51,245 nucleotides of DNA from Niabella sp. GTDB lineage: Bacteria > Bacteroidota > Bacteroidia > Chitinophagales > Chitinophagaceae. The stretch is from assembly GCA_017744715.1 (NCBI GenBank), contig JAGIAT010000022.1, forward strand, positions 1 to 51,245. The letters run 5' to 3'. The notes under the pieces were generated by a model, which worked only from the letters and a program-made list of their open reading frames with translations, did no database searches and was not told where the DNA came from. Positions 27,538 through 39,100 of this stretch are shown piece after piece. Made by a program: the position numbers and the translations under genes. Every line of letters starts with the position of its first letter. Positions within the stretch are counted from its first letter, which is position 1.

Positions 27538-28387
27538 ACCAATATTTGCTGAATAATGCATAAGTGTTAAATTAATTTTGTTGCGCATAATTTCTCAGGG
27601 AATAACTGATACTCAATAATAAAAACTGAATATACCCTCGCCTTTCTTGATGGCCACCTTGCACCAACAATTTAGAAAAACGGGCAGCTGTACAGTTTTC
27701 CGCTTTGAATACCGAGAGGTTTAATGCATAAGTTGCAATAATTTTAGCTTCAGTATTTCGCAACAGTTAAAGAAATCAACGCACAATTTATCAATGCTTC
27801 TATACTGTATAGCACTCACGCACATATAGATGTATTCCTATACACTTAAACAGTATATCAGATAAACCTCACATATACGTTTACCTAAATGCTATAAAAT
27901 ACTATTACAATATATTATTACTAACTCTGTTTACCAGATAAAAGAGGGATGCTTCAACGGTATCTTGATTCCAGGTGGCTCCTTTCAATAGATTCGGTTT
28001 TATCGGGTCTTCAATTGTCAGTGTTCAGGTCTTTTTGTTTCTCATAATTATTCAGTTTTAAAAGAACAAAATACTATACTTCTGATGATATTTCCAAATA
28101 TCAGAATCATTTTTGACAAAATAAAATCCGGCATTTATAAATGAATCAACTAATGCAAAGAACGCTGACTGTCCAGCTTTAAACACGGACGGGATCGCAA
28201 TACACTTTTATACTTCACACCACATTGAATGCCATATTTTTACCCTGATCTTCATGATCTTTTACCCTCCTAAATACCAAGGCCAGCTTTTCCGTCGGCG
28301 GCAAACGCAAATCCTGGCCCTATTAAAAAAGAAACATTTCTTCCCAACAACGCCTATCTTTATACCCAACTTAAACATGCTGAGAAA
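27538..28387. other. Divergent intergenic region between RHS unit and T2SS plus-strand block
   Basis: About 800 bp, AT-rich, with no convincing gene on either strand. It must hold the promoters of the RHS unit (leftwards) and of the T2SS block (rightwards). TATCTTTA just upstream of 28388 could be a -7 box, but this is weak. No shared TACGTA promoter box is present. Confidence 0.5.
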
Positions 28388-28909
28388 ATGAAACGCATCC
28401 TCCCTCTTTTGATCATTCTTTCTTTTGCTGCTCTCAATACAGCGGCACAGTATTACAACGGCCAGGTACGGGTAGATTCCCTGGATCGGTCTTTCCTCTT
28501 CCAGGTTACCGATGCCACACCCCGGCTGCATGGCCATCGTTTTTATACCTGGTTTAAATCGGGCCGCATCCATACCACCGAGGATGGTTATTATGGAAAA
28601 CTATTGCATGGTTATTATAAGGTGGTAGACAAAGAACGCCGCCTGCTGGAAGAGGGCCGGTTTAAACTGGGGGCAAAAAAGGGGGTCTGGCGCACCTGGC
28701 ATGAGAACGGGCGGCTTAAGACAATGACCCGCAAACGGCTCTGGGACGGCGCCTGGCGCATAGAGGCATTTGCTCCCGATGGCCAGCGCATAAAGAAGGG
28801 GTTTGAAAAAAACAACCAGTTTACCGGGCGCCAGGTGGAAATGGTAAAAGACAGTGCCGTGGTGGTTATTTACAGAAACGGCGTCCCCCAACCGGCTGCA
28901 AAAAAATAG
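28388..28909 (+). CDS. Secreted MORN-repeat protein
   Basis: This 173-residue protein has a signal peptide (MKRILPLLIILSFAALNTAA). MORN-type repeats follow: DGYYGKLLHGYYKVVDKE, EEGRFKLGAKKGVWRTWHEN, GRLKTMTRKRLWDGAW. It starts the plus-strand T2SS block and ends 3 bp before the next gene, so it is co-transcribed with the pseudopilins. A role with the secretion machine is suggested only by position. Confidence 0.65.
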   Translation: MKRILPLLIILSFAALNTAAQYYNGQVRVDSLDRSFLFQVTDATPRLHGHRFYTWFKSGRIHTTEDGYYGKLLHGYYKVVDKERRLLEEGRFKLGAKKGVWRTWHENGRLKTMTRKRLWDGAWRIEAFAPDGQRIKKGFEKNNQFTGRQVEMVKDSAVVVIYRNGVPQPAAKK

Positions 28910-28912
28910 GCT

Positions 28913-30196
28913 GTGTTGATCCGTGCTGTTTTTTATAAGAGGCTTCCGGCCGGTTCACTGATCGCTACGCTGGTGCTGGCTCTCGTGATCTTTATTACCT
29001 GCGGCATGCTGCTGCTGGCCCTCTATCATTTTAAATATTTTGAAATAAACGACCAGCTGGAACAGCGGCTGGAGGATGACCTGCAATCGGGTATTGAACG
29101 GGTATTGGCTGCGGAACACATTACAGCAACGCCGGAGCAGGACAGTAGCCTGCTGTTTGAAGATCAACCGGATTCATTGTATTACCGGAATGAACAATGG
29201 GGCTGCTTCCAGGCCTCGGGAATCAAAGTAACTTATAAGGGGCGCATAAAGACCACTTCCTTTTTATACGGCGCTGAACATTTTCGTTACAAAGATGCCA
29301 GCCTCTACCTGGCAGATCACGACCGGCCGCTGTCGCTAACCGGCGATACCTATATTGAAGGCAGGGCCTACGTGCCCAAATCCGGCCTGCGAAGCGGCTT
29401 TTTCCAGCAGAAGGGCTTCTCCCGTAAAAACCTGATCGAGGGCACGATCGACAGCAGCAGCAAACAATTGCCGCCTTTAGCAACGACGTTCAGGAAACAG
29501 CTGCGTGAGTTGGGCAACCGGGTTACAGATACATTGCTATCGCCCTCCGGCGATGCTGCTGATTCCCTTGAACAATCTTTTTTAAATGCGCCCCGGCAAC
29601 TTGTTTTACCCCGGAAAGGCGTACTGGCACATCAGCACCTGAAAGGGAAACTGATCGTATTATCTGATTCGGTGATTGAAATAGGTTCCGGGGCCCACCT
29701 GGAAGATGTGCTGCTGGTAGCCCCCTTTATCCATTTTACCAGCGGCTTTAAAGGGGCGGTGCAGGCCATCGCTCTGGATAGTATTACCGTAGACAGCAGT
29801 TGTGTTTTTGAATACCCTTCGGCACTGGTGGGCATCGGGCGCAGCAATGCCATCGGCAATACCAGCGCTACGATAACCTTGCACAACGGGATTACCGTTC
29901 ATGGTATGATCCTCGGCCTCGCCGAAAATGACCGTTCCAATATCAAGCCTGTGGTAAAAATAAAACCCGGCGCCACGGTAAAGGGACTGGTATATAATGA
30001 AGGATATACTTACCTCAACGGGCGGATGGAAGGTGCATTGTTTACGCATTTTTTCTTTGAGCAACGCGGACCGATGAGCATGGAAAATATCCTGATCGAT
30101 GCGACCATTATTCCTTCCCGCTGGTTCAGGGAGGCCGGTTATTTTTCTATTTTTAAAGACGCAACGCAGCAAACCCTTTTGAAATGGCTCTATTAG
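28913..30196 (+). CDS. GspK/PilX-like membrane-anchored protein with beta-helix-like domain
   Basis: GTG start at 28913. This 427-residue protein has an N-terminal hydrophobic segment (AGSLIATLVLALVIFITCGM) that looks like the PilX/GspK-type prepilin helix, lacking the usual Glu at +5. The rest is a large beta-rich region. The second half (HLEDVLLVAPFIHFTSGFKG, LHNGITVHGMILGL, KPVVKIKPGATVKGLVYNEG) has the repetitive pattern of a parallel beta-helix. It overlaps the next pseudopilin gene by 13 bp. Candidate for the pseudopilus tip protein (GspK position), but the beta-helix is unusual for GspK. Confidence 0.5.
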   Translation: MLIRAVFYKRLPAGSLIATLVLALVIFITCGMLLLALYHFKYFEINDQLEQRLEDDLQSGIERVLAAEHITATPEQDSSLLFEDQPDSLYYRNEQWGCFQASGIKVTYKGRIKTTSFLYGAEHFRYKDASLYLADHDRPLSLTGDTYIEGRAYVPKSGLRSGFFQQKGFSRKNLIEGTIDSSSKQLPPLATTFRKQLRELGNRVTDTLLSPSGDAADSLEQSFLNAPRQLVLPRKGVLAHQHLKGKLIVLSDSVIEIGSGAHLEDVLLVAPFIHFTSGFKGAVQAIALDSITVDSSCVFEYPSALVGIGRSNAIGNTSATITLHNGITVHGMILGLAENDRSNIKPVVKIKPGATVKGLVYNEGYTYLNGRMEGALFTHFFFEQRGPMSMENILIDATIIPSRWFREAGYFSIFKDATQQTLLKWLY

Positions 30197-30588
30197 GCAC
30201 ACATAGCTATAAAAAACCGATCCGGTCCTTTTCCCTGATCGAATCGATCGTGGCCCTGGTACTGGTGCTGCTGGTGTTCTTTATCAGCATCCATTTTTTT
30301 GTATCGGTAAAGGAATCGGGGTTCAGCATACAACGTATGCATGCAGCCAGTACACTGGAGGAATATATACAAACATCTTTTCTACATAAGGACTTTAGCG
30401 TTAAAAAGGAGGTGATAGATCACTGGACCGTCAGTCGCGAAAGCAGCGCCGATGCCAAAGAGCCCGCTCTGTTGCAGGTGCGCTTTACGGTTTACAAGAG
30501 AGACAGTCTGGGTGCGCCGTTCTTAACCCGTACCTTCCTGGTCAGTACTCAAACCCCTTCTGAATCCCTGCCTGATGCACAGCCCTAA
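30184..30588 (+). CDS. Minor pseudopilin (GspI/GspH-like)
   Basis: This 134-residue protein has the prepilin signature RSFSLIESIVALVLVLLVFF, with F as +1, E as +5 and Ser at -1. A short soluble domain follows. It overlaps both neighbours by about 13 bp, indicating tight coupling. The motif is clear; which minor pseudopilin it corresponds to is not certain. Confidence 0.72.
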   Translation: MALLGTHSYKKPIRSFSLIESIVALVLVLLVFFISIHFFVSVKESGFSIQRMHAASTLEEYIQTSFLHKDFSVKKEVIDHWTVSRESSADAKEPALLQVRFTVYKRDSLGAPFLTRTFLVSTQTPSESLPDAQP

Positions 30589-31093
30589 AAAAATATACAG
30601 CCGGAGGATCCCGGCATTTACGCTTCCGGAGCTGGTAATTGGTCTGCTCCTGATGGCCATTCTTTTTGGGGTGATTGCAACCGTGTACATGATCCTGTCC
30701 CGGCAATCTGCTCACTATTTTTCCGGTAACCGCTTTTTCACCGATTATTATATTACCAAAAAACTGCTGCAACGCGATTTTGAAAAGGCCCGTACCGTAA
30801 AACTGGATCCGGAACGCAACCAGATCATCCTGCAAACGAAAACCGGCAACACGTTAAAGACCACGGTTTACCAGTTGGATACGGCCTTTATAGTGCGCAC
30901 CGAACCGGGCAGGACCGATACGCTCCGGCCGGGTGCAGGCATCGTGGCACAACGTCCTGTGAACGACAGTACGCCCTTGCTTGCGGCAGTAAAGCTGCAG
31001 CACCGCTATCGGGAGCAATATTTTTATACGTATCTTCAGAAGCGCTATGCACGGGCAGATATGCTTAATGACTCTATCCAAACGGAACCATAA
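30575..31093 (+). CDS. Minor pseudopilin (GspJ-like)
   Basis: This 172-residue protein has the prepilin signature PAFTLPELVIGLLLMAILFG, with F as +1, E as +5 and Ala at -1. The soluble domain is beta-rich (NQIILQTKTGNTLKTTVYQL), consistent with GspJ size and fold. The GspF gene begins 2 bp after its stop. Confidence 0.72.
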   Translation: MHSPKKIYSRRIPAFTLPELVIGLLLMAILFGVIATVYMILSRQSAHYFSGNRFFTDYYITKKLLQRDFEKARTVKLDPERNQIILQTKTGNTLKTTVYQLDTAFIVRTEPGRTDTLRPGAGIVAQRPVNDSTPLLAAVKLQHRYREQYFYTYLQKRYARADMLNDSIQTEP

Positions 31094-31095
31094 AT

Positions 31096-32265
31096 ATGCA
31101 CCAACCCATCGATATACATACACTCAAAAAGCAAAGCAGTAAGGAGCAGCAAACCGCCCCCAACAAGGAGGCTGCTTCTTTTATGAAGCAACTGGAAGGA
31201 TTGCTCACCAGGGAGTTCTCGCTGTTTGGAAAGCCCTTCTCCGATAAAATCAAGGAATCTTTTTACCTGGAACTGGGCAGCCTCATGGATGCCGGCCTGG
31301 ATATCCGCACCGCCCTGCAACTGATCCGGGATGAGCAAACCAAGAAAGCGCCCAAGGCCATCCTTACCACCGTTCTTGAAAAAGTGGTAAATGGCAGCAG
31401 CCTTTCCTCAGCCATGCGTGAAAACAAAAACTTTACCCCTTACGAGTATTTTACCGTGGAAATCGGGGAGGAGACGGGCAAACTGAATACGGTACTGCAG
31501 CAGCTATCGGTTTATTATAAAGCAAAGATTAAACAGCGGCGGCAGATCATCGGCGCGCTTACATATCCTATCATTGTACTTTCTGTTGCCTTTTGTTCCG
31601 TGTTCTTTATGATGAACTACGTGGTGCCCATGTTTGCCGATGTGTTCAAGCGCTTTGGCGGCAACCTGCCCTTTCTTACCCGGCAGGTGTTAAATGCTTC
31701 CAATTTTATGCAGGCAGCCGCCGGCAAATTGATCCTGCTATTCCTGGTGGTTATCGTGTTTATTGGTATCAATCGCAGCAAGCCCTGGTATAAAAAATAT
31801 AAAGATCTTTTATTACAACGCACACCGGTAGTAAAAAATATTGTATCCAAGATCTACCTGGCCCGGTTTGCTTCTACCATGCAGTTGCTGTTAGGCGCCC
31901 GGGTACCGCTGGTACAGGCCCTGAGCCTGAGCAAACAGGTAATGGGCTTTTACCCCCTGGAACACGCCCTTGAGCAAATGGAGCAGGACATCCTGAAAGG
32001 CCTTCCACTTCATGAAAGTATGAGCAGTAAAAAGATCTTCCCGTCTAAAATGACCGCCCTGGTAAAAGTGGGAGAGGAGGTCAACGAGCTCGAACTCTTT
32101 TTTAAAAATCTTTCCGACCGCTACAGCGAGGACCTGGATTATCAAACCACACAGCTGAGTAAATTTATCGAACCCGTGATCATCATTGTATTGGGTCTGG
32201 TCGTTGGCATTGTGCTTATTGCCATGTACCTGCCCATGTTCAATATGGGAAATACGATACAGTAA
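31096..32265 (+). CDS. gspF: T2SS inner-membrane platform protein GspF
   Basis: This 389-residue protein has two T2SSF domains. The first contains YLELGSLMDAGLDIRTALQL and IGEETGKLNTVLQQL, the second ARFASTMQLLLGARVPLVQA and VKVGEEVNELELFF. Three membrane segments are visible (ALTYPIIVLSVAFCSVFFMM, LILLFLVVIVFIGI, IEPVIIIVLGLVVGIVLIAM). It anchors the ATPase and platform. A lone GspF in the plus-strand block completes the set missing from the minus-strand block. Confidence 0.92.
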   Translation: MHQPIDIHTLKKQSSKEQQTAPNKEAASFMKQLEGLLTREFSLFGKPFSDKIKESFYLELGSLMDAGLDIRTALQLIRDEQTKKAPKAILTTVLEKVVNGSSLSSAMRENKNFTPYEYFTVEIGEETGKLNTVLQQLSVYYKAKIKQRRQIIGALTYPIIVLSVAFCSVFFMMNYVVPMFADVFKRFGGNLPFLTRQVLNASNFMQAAAGKLILLFLVVIVFIGINRSKPWYKKYKDLLLQRTPVVKNIVSKIYLARFASTMQLLLGARVPLVQALSLSKQVMGFYPLEHALEQMEQDILKGLPLHESMSSKKIFPSKMTALVKVGEEVNELELFFKNLSDRYSEDLDYQTTQLSKFIEPVIIIVLGLVVGIVLIAMYLPMFNMGNTIQ

Positions 32266-32670
32266 ATTCTACATCAATCCTCTTTGTGCCGGAAGTGTAC
32301 CGGAATAATAATTCAAATTATATCAATGAAAGAATCTTTACTCACTTTTCCCAATTAATCCCCGACAGATAAAATGAATTAGAATCCTCATTATACTTCT
32401 TTGCTCATTTCTTGGGTAGTTTACATTCCACGAATGATAAACGAATGAGTCCTGAACGTCAACTACTTTTTATTGAAATAAAAAAACCACCCTCCCATAC
32501 TTCAAAATCGAAGTATGGTTCCTATCTGATTTAGTTTTATGTATTCTACCATGAGTAAAACGTCTCAATCCAAGTTCTTATTTTTTAAACAATTACCACC
32601 CCGTGTTGAAAAACAACTTTCTTCGTCTCTGAAAGGGATTAATGGTATTGGCATGAAATACCACCACTGA
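32266..32670. other. Intergenic region with hairpin and one small open frame
   Basis: It contains a perfect 9-bp hairpin CCATACTTC-AAAATC-GAAGTATGG (32495-32518). On the minus strand a run of seven T follows about 8 nt after the stem, so it may terminate transcription from the lipoprotein gene. A 39-codon plus-strand frame (32551-32670, MSKTSQSKFLFFKQL) has no recognised family and is not called as a gene. Confidence 0.5.
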
Positions 32671-33090
32671 CTATGGATATTTTAGACCGGGACCAGTAGT
32701 TATGTCACTATAACTTAAATCGTACCGTTTAAGTACCTTATACCCGCTTCTGATTTCCGACCAGCTATACTTTTTTAAAGTGTCTGCATGAAACACGAAC
32801 ACAGACAGGGTATCCTTGGGCAGCCTATCAAAAACCTTTCGAAATGAATTACTCCAAACCGTATATTTTCCCAGATTTCCAGGAAGAATAGGCCCTGCTA
32901 AATTTTGAGTTACTGGAATAGTTGTGTCTGGGTACGCGGACGAGTTTCCATCCGCGAAATACATATAAACTGAATGCGAACTGTTATTTTTAATTCCAAA
33001 AGACAGCGTCCTCTCAAATAACGAGTTTCCTTCACAACCGGTTATCAATACGGAAAAAAAGATTATCGCATTTCTCCTAAATATTATCAT
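32671..33090 (-). CDS. Small lipoprotein, candidate immunity protein of the HExxH RHS toxin
   Basis: This 139-residue protein has a lipobox (FFSVLITGC, Cys about 19) and a small beta domain with SSHSVYMYFADG, DTLSVFVFHADTLKKYSW, and VLKRYDLSYSDI near the end. Similar small lipoproteins are widespread in Bacteroidota. It follows the HExxH RHS gene by 15 bp in the same direction. A lipid-anchored periplasmic protein would suit protection against a protease-type tip (inference). Confidence 0.55.
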   Translation of the reverse strand: MIIFRRNAIIFFSVLITGCEGNSLFERTLSFGIKNNSSHSVYMYFADGNSSAYPDTTIPVTQNLAGPILPGNLGKYTVWSNSFRKVFDRLPKDTLSVFVFHADTLKKYSWSEIRSGYKVLKRYDLSYSDITTGPGLKYP

Positions 33091-33105
33091 GTTTTTTTGC
33101 CAAAA

Positions 33106-36100
33106 TTACCGATATCGTCTATTAAAATAACGTCTTGAATATTTCTCAGGCTGTTCTTCATACCACATGCCATCGTGTTGTTCGGTGGTCAATTTCGCTG
33201 AAGTCGAGAGGCTTGGGCTGCCAATCAATCCAAGGAAAGTTGGTCCGAATATTTCACTTTGTATAGTATGTCCAAATTCGTGTCTGTAAAGTGCGTCGCT
33301 TCGCACAAAAGTTTCAAAATTTCCCCGAATTGTTTCCCCTGTTTTAATATTAATATAGTTTGCTAATGTTACCCCCTGGCTTCTTATACCAGCCGCTGTA
33401 TTAAAGCTTGCTACGCCATCTTGTGTAACAAAAGTTGCACCGCCAAAGTAATCAACTCTGGTCACATCTCCAGCAGAATTTCTTGCCTGGGAATAAAGAT
33501 GCCCGAGATCTCCTTGCAAAGACTGGCCCATATTCCTGCTAGCCAGTTGAACGATTCCTCCTGCGAAAGACCTAGACTCATCACTATAATATCTGCCAAC
33601 CGCAATGTCTACAGCATTATTGTAGATTTTCCAACGATTATCCCCACTTCCGAATAAGCCTTTTAGAACGCCATGTGTAATAGCGGTTAAATCAACCATA
33701 TCGTGAAACTCTGAAAACGGGCCGCTTGAAAATGGTATACTTGCAGCTATATATCCTTGATTAAAATATTCCATTGCCTTCTTAAACGTTATATTTTCTC
33801 CCCTTTTTCCGTGAGCAAAAACATTCTTTAAACCAGCAGCTATTTTCTTAAATGGATTTAGAAAATCTAAGGCATTATTTCCATCCGGGTCAATATAGCT
33901 AAGCGGATTCCCATTCGCATAAGTAAATCGGTTATATCCATCAAAGCGCCAGGGATTTTTAATATAATTGTCTGGTGCCAGCATTTGACCTGTTAGAGGA
34001 TCGTACATTCTGGCATTCATATTAACCAATCCTGTTTCAGCCATTTGTTCATGACCGGTATATCCTCGGATTAACCATGCCGGAACAGCAGGCACACTGC
34101 TATAACTCCAATTATTCGGATTGCGCTTTCTACCCCAGCCATCAAAATTTTGCTCGGCTACCATTGTTCCGGATTCATCCGTTACGGCTACTATGCTACC
34201 CAACTGATCCAGATAAGGATAATAGATATCTATGGCGCTCCCTTGTTTTACAATGATATTGCCCAACCCATTACCTGTGCCAATGTAATAGACCTCATAA
34301 GTATTTCCGCCTTTCGCTATCCCATCTATATTCGTCCAGTAACTCCGGCTTTCCACGGTTGCTCCTCCGTATTTCAGTTCACTGGCTAGCCGCTGCTGGT
34401 TTGATCCGTAACTATAATTAACTTCATATCCATTAATATGCGTAATGGTTTGTGGCATCTTGAATGCCGTATATGTTATGTTATATGTTTGTGGCCCCAT
34501 CGTCAAGTTCGGATCTGGTTCGGACGCAATAGGAGAAAGAGATCTTAAAATATATCCCTTATACCAATCATATACATAATTTCCTATCCCCGTTTTTTGA
34601 TCGATTCGGCCACCTCCATCACTATAATAGTTGATGCCAAATTGCTGGACCCCGTTTACAGACGCTGACTTCAGTTTATCGTTTATATCATAAGTAAATG
34701 TTTCAGTAATTCCCTTATAACTATCAGAGCGACTTAGCAGATTGCCAGTATTTATTTCAAAGCCAAGATTAAGATCCTGTACACCAGCCGTATAGTACCG
34801 TATTGGCATCTCCTTTCCATAGTCCCAGGTTACATGCCGAAGTTTACCATTACCAGTGCTGTATGCGTTATAAACTCCACGACTGTTAACTGAATCAGTA
34901 CTGAACAATGTTTTTATAGTAGGTCCCAGTTCATATTTTTTTTGTACAACAATATCATTGTCATCATAAATGGTTCGAATCAAAAATCCAGCGGGATAGG
35001 TAGTAGTTGACAACCGACCTCGTGAATCATACGTATGTGTTTTTGTCAGATTGCTTCCACCGGACGTTATAGTTTCTGTAGTCAACCTTTGAAGTGGGTC
35101 ATATATATAGGTTTTCACATCTCCATTAAACCCAACGATCTGAGTAATATTATCGCTATTCTTGCCGGATATCACGTCATAATAATACGTATTGGTCGTT
35201 GTTCCCTGGGGTCCGCTTGTCGTTACTTTACGCCCAAATACATCATAGCTAATGTTTTGAACGATGCTATTCTCATCTGTTTGCTGCACCAGTTGATCCA
35301 TAGCATTATATTGATAATTTACAGTACCGATGTTTATATCATAGGTTGAAGTTTTCCTACCGTAGCTATCATATCCATTGCTAATAAAAGTCCCAGTTGC
35401 ACTTGCTGCCGTAAGTTGATTTCCCCAACTATCATATGAGAAGTTCATTGCAATCCCATTTGAACTGCTAGAGTATATCTTTCCACTTGCATCAGACGTT
35501 TTACTATCAGTTTGGCCAATTGCATTTGTATTGGTTATCATAACCGAACCCACGTTTGGATTCGAATATGTTGTAGAAATTGTTCCTTTGACATTGCTTA
35601 CCGTATACGTCCTGCCATAGCTGTCATAAGTATATGTTGTAGAATTTGCTGGTTCCCAAGAAAAATGCGGTGTAGTTTCACTTTCTAATTGGCCCAGAGC
35701 ATTATATGTTTTTTCAGAAGCCATCCAATGATTGCCAAAACCTCGGTTCTCCATCTTTACTATTCTTCCTAATATATCAAAATATGTCTTGGAGGGAATA
35801 CTTCCATCTGTTCTTTGCGTCAAGATACTGAACCTTAAGTTGCCGGTTGTTTCCCAAGCCTTTGTTTCTGATATTGAATTTCCATCCGGAAGATTGGTCT
35901 GCGTTCGCTCGCCAAATGTGTTGTAAATATACGAGGTTGTCAATCCATCCGATGAGGTAACTGTCAATGGCACACCCCAACGAGTGTCGTACGTATAGGT
36001 CGTCTTTTTTGTTACACCACTTCCAATGATTTTCTTTTCCAAAAGATAGTTGCCGGTTACATCATACACCTGTTCCGTCACAGGAGTAGAAACGCCCGGG

Positions 36101-39100
36101 GCATTTATACTGCTTTGTGTTAACAATCCAAGGCTATTGTAGGTATTTGTAACAGTCGTTGCAATCGGAGTGCCAACACGCTCTGTAACCGTTTCCAGCC
36201 ATCCCTGGGAAGTATACGTGTAGTTCGTAGTTTTTGATACTGTTGGCTGCCCGTCACGTGTCTTACTCACAGTGATACTAGTGGGGAATCCGGGATAAGG
36301 AGCTCCTGCGTAAGTTCCATAGCCTGTTGTTGTGGTCGTGGTCTCCAGGACGCCAGTCAGGTAGCTTCCGTTGGAAGATCCTGCTCTTACCATAGATTGG
36401 GTGATATTGCCATACGTATCATAGGTATTCGTCACATCACTACCGGCATTTGTCAGGTAGTTTTTCGTATGCATCCAGTCTGTTTTCATGAAGAACCGCC
36501 CGCCGGCGAGCGGTTGGAAACTGGTTGTGATCCCTGACTGGCTAATAAGGTTCGATGTACCATTTAATCCACTTAATTGCTCTTTTGGATACATTATGGA
36601 ATACGTCAGGTTCATTTCCTGGGTGTTTACTTTATTAATGCTCAGATCATCAATTACTGTAGATTTTGCGAAGCCCAAAAAGCCACGGCCCTGACGGTGG
36701 ACTACCAGATCCTCATAACTGTATTGCTCCTTAAAGTGAGCGCCAACACCGTTTGGCCGCTCTATAGAAGATACCACGTACATCGCGGGCTTAGGAACCA
36801 TATAACTTCTGAGCGGCTGACTGGCCACATCTAACTCCTGCGAAGCGGATCGGGTATATACGTCGGGACCATATCCACCGCCAATATATGCATTATTTAA
36901 CAAGCTATACGTGAATTTGGTTTGAGCTCCCAGGTTGCTTATCCCGGATAAAAGATTCTGTTCTTTAAATGGCCTGGGAAAAATAAAGTGCCCTTTGTAT
37001 TCTTTTGAACTGCCAACAGTATACGCCCGAATACTTAATAGATCAGCCCTCCCGTCACCGTTAAAATCACCGGTCGTATTGGCACATTCTGTATTGATAC
37101 TAGATGACCAATCTGTACTTTCCATTGTAAAAGATACACCATTGCTATAATATATATAATGCCGGGAACTCGAAGTAGTCAAATCCGCAGAATGGACGAT
37201 ATCTGTTTTTCCATCACCATCATAATCACCTATTGAAATCATGTGCGCATTACTGAATCCATCACCGGACAACGCCGGCGTATGTGTAAAACTAAAGCTG
37301 GTCGATACAAATTCTTTTCCAGTACTCGTAAAAATATTCCAGGATGCATATGGATTAGATGAAGCTTGCCTTACAAGTAAGTCAGTGTTACCATCCCCGT
37401 TAAAATCTCCAGGGAAAACCCTATGCCCCGCCTTGATATCGGAGTTGAAATAAACCACCGAAGAGGTATACGCCGCTCCAGAAGGCATTATGGATACTAT
37501 ATAAGCGCCCTCGTTCCTTATCACCAGTAACTCCGTCTTTCCATCTGCGTCAAAATTTATAGGCATTATATCCCCTTCCGCTACCTTGTAAGACGCATAA
37601 GTGCCGGTTGCCCCATCAATCCCCACTCCGAAATTCGAAATTTCCTTATTAACAACACCTTTTGCCGGACAGGAAAAAAAGGCTTTATAATTATTGGCCG
37701 TAGTCGAATTAGATAAAATCATAATATAATCAGTGTGCCCATCCCCATCAAAATCACCAGAAGTAAAGAACCCTCCTCCATTTTTCATGTAATAATAGGT
37801 AGATGTTCCGTCTGAAGGAAATGAATTATACGTTTTATTTTCATACGTATCGTTTCCGCCGCCGGGATAATAATACTTCCTCGAATAGTTGATTTCCACA
37901 CCCTGTATTTTTAGGGTTGTAGTATTCAACTTCTCAAATTTGCAATATAACACATCCTGCTTACCATCTCCATCATAGTCGGCTGTCGTAAAGGGGTATT
38001 GTGCAGCGGTCGATCCCACCAGCATTGTTCTCCCATTTGTTGTGTAATTAGGTAGTGTATAATCATATACCCAATTTATGGCCGGCCAACCCGCATAACT
38101 AGAGTATTCATTTGTAATTTTATACTTTGTGTAATGCTTCATTCCATCATTATCCATCGAATAACCATAGGTTTGGATATCGTCCTTTCCATCGCCGGTA
38201 AAATCTGCAGTAAAATTATCTTCTAGAAACCCCGTATACTCAGTACTCGGAATATTGATGTCAGAAACCGTGGTATTTTCTCCATAAGCAAATGTTATGG
38301 GATTCAGGGTGGTACCGTCCGCTCCTGCTTCCGTCACACTGGTTAAAAAATATTTCTTCTCCCGATATTGATAAGAAAAGCTGTAACTTCTGATGGGAGT
38401 TCCGTCGATCTTCTTGACCTCAATTTTATTCAATATGTATTTTGAGTTCATTTTTTCTCCCGAAAGGTAGGTCGTTGCGTTCTGCCAGTCCGTTTTTGTA
38501 TCATAGGTAAACGCAACAATATAATTACTATATGTGATCGCTGATAAATAATAAGTTCGGTCTGTCTCATCTATATTATAAAGGAAGCGGGCTTTTTCAT
38601 TATTATTGGCATCTCGTATAGCAGATAAAAGCCAAAAAACTTTTGAAGCCCCTCCGTAAGTGCGCATATAGGTCCATTGCCATCCATAATCCAGCATTGT
38701 TCCGTCCTTTTGTCTAACAAGAAACGACTCCGGTGCATTATACCAAACTCCATACGAAGTGATTTCCGAAAAATCTTCCTGCTCAAGCCCATACGTACTT
38801 CCATCAGCACCGTACGTTCCGCTTTTTAGCATCAACCGCTGGCCATCTAATAAAAATGCGTCATTCGTTGACGTATAATCGACAGGCGTATTTACTCCAT
38901 CTTTGAAGTAGGTCTTCCCACTACGGGAAACCATCGAAATGGGGGAAAGATTCCAGCCATGGCCACAAAAGCCACTGCCATTTCCCTGAGAACTATAACT
39001 AACGCTAACGGGCGGTCGATAGCCTCCAATTCCAGCAGGCAGGTTTATTGGAAGTGTAAAAGAAGCGCCTCCCTGACCATTGGTACCTGCACTTCCCTCC

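Noticed and set aside
27871..27895. A fourth TACGTA-type promoter upstream of the RHS gene at 24214
   Set aside because: ATATACGTTTACC resembles half of the box only, and no TAnnTTTG is found 23 bp downstream.
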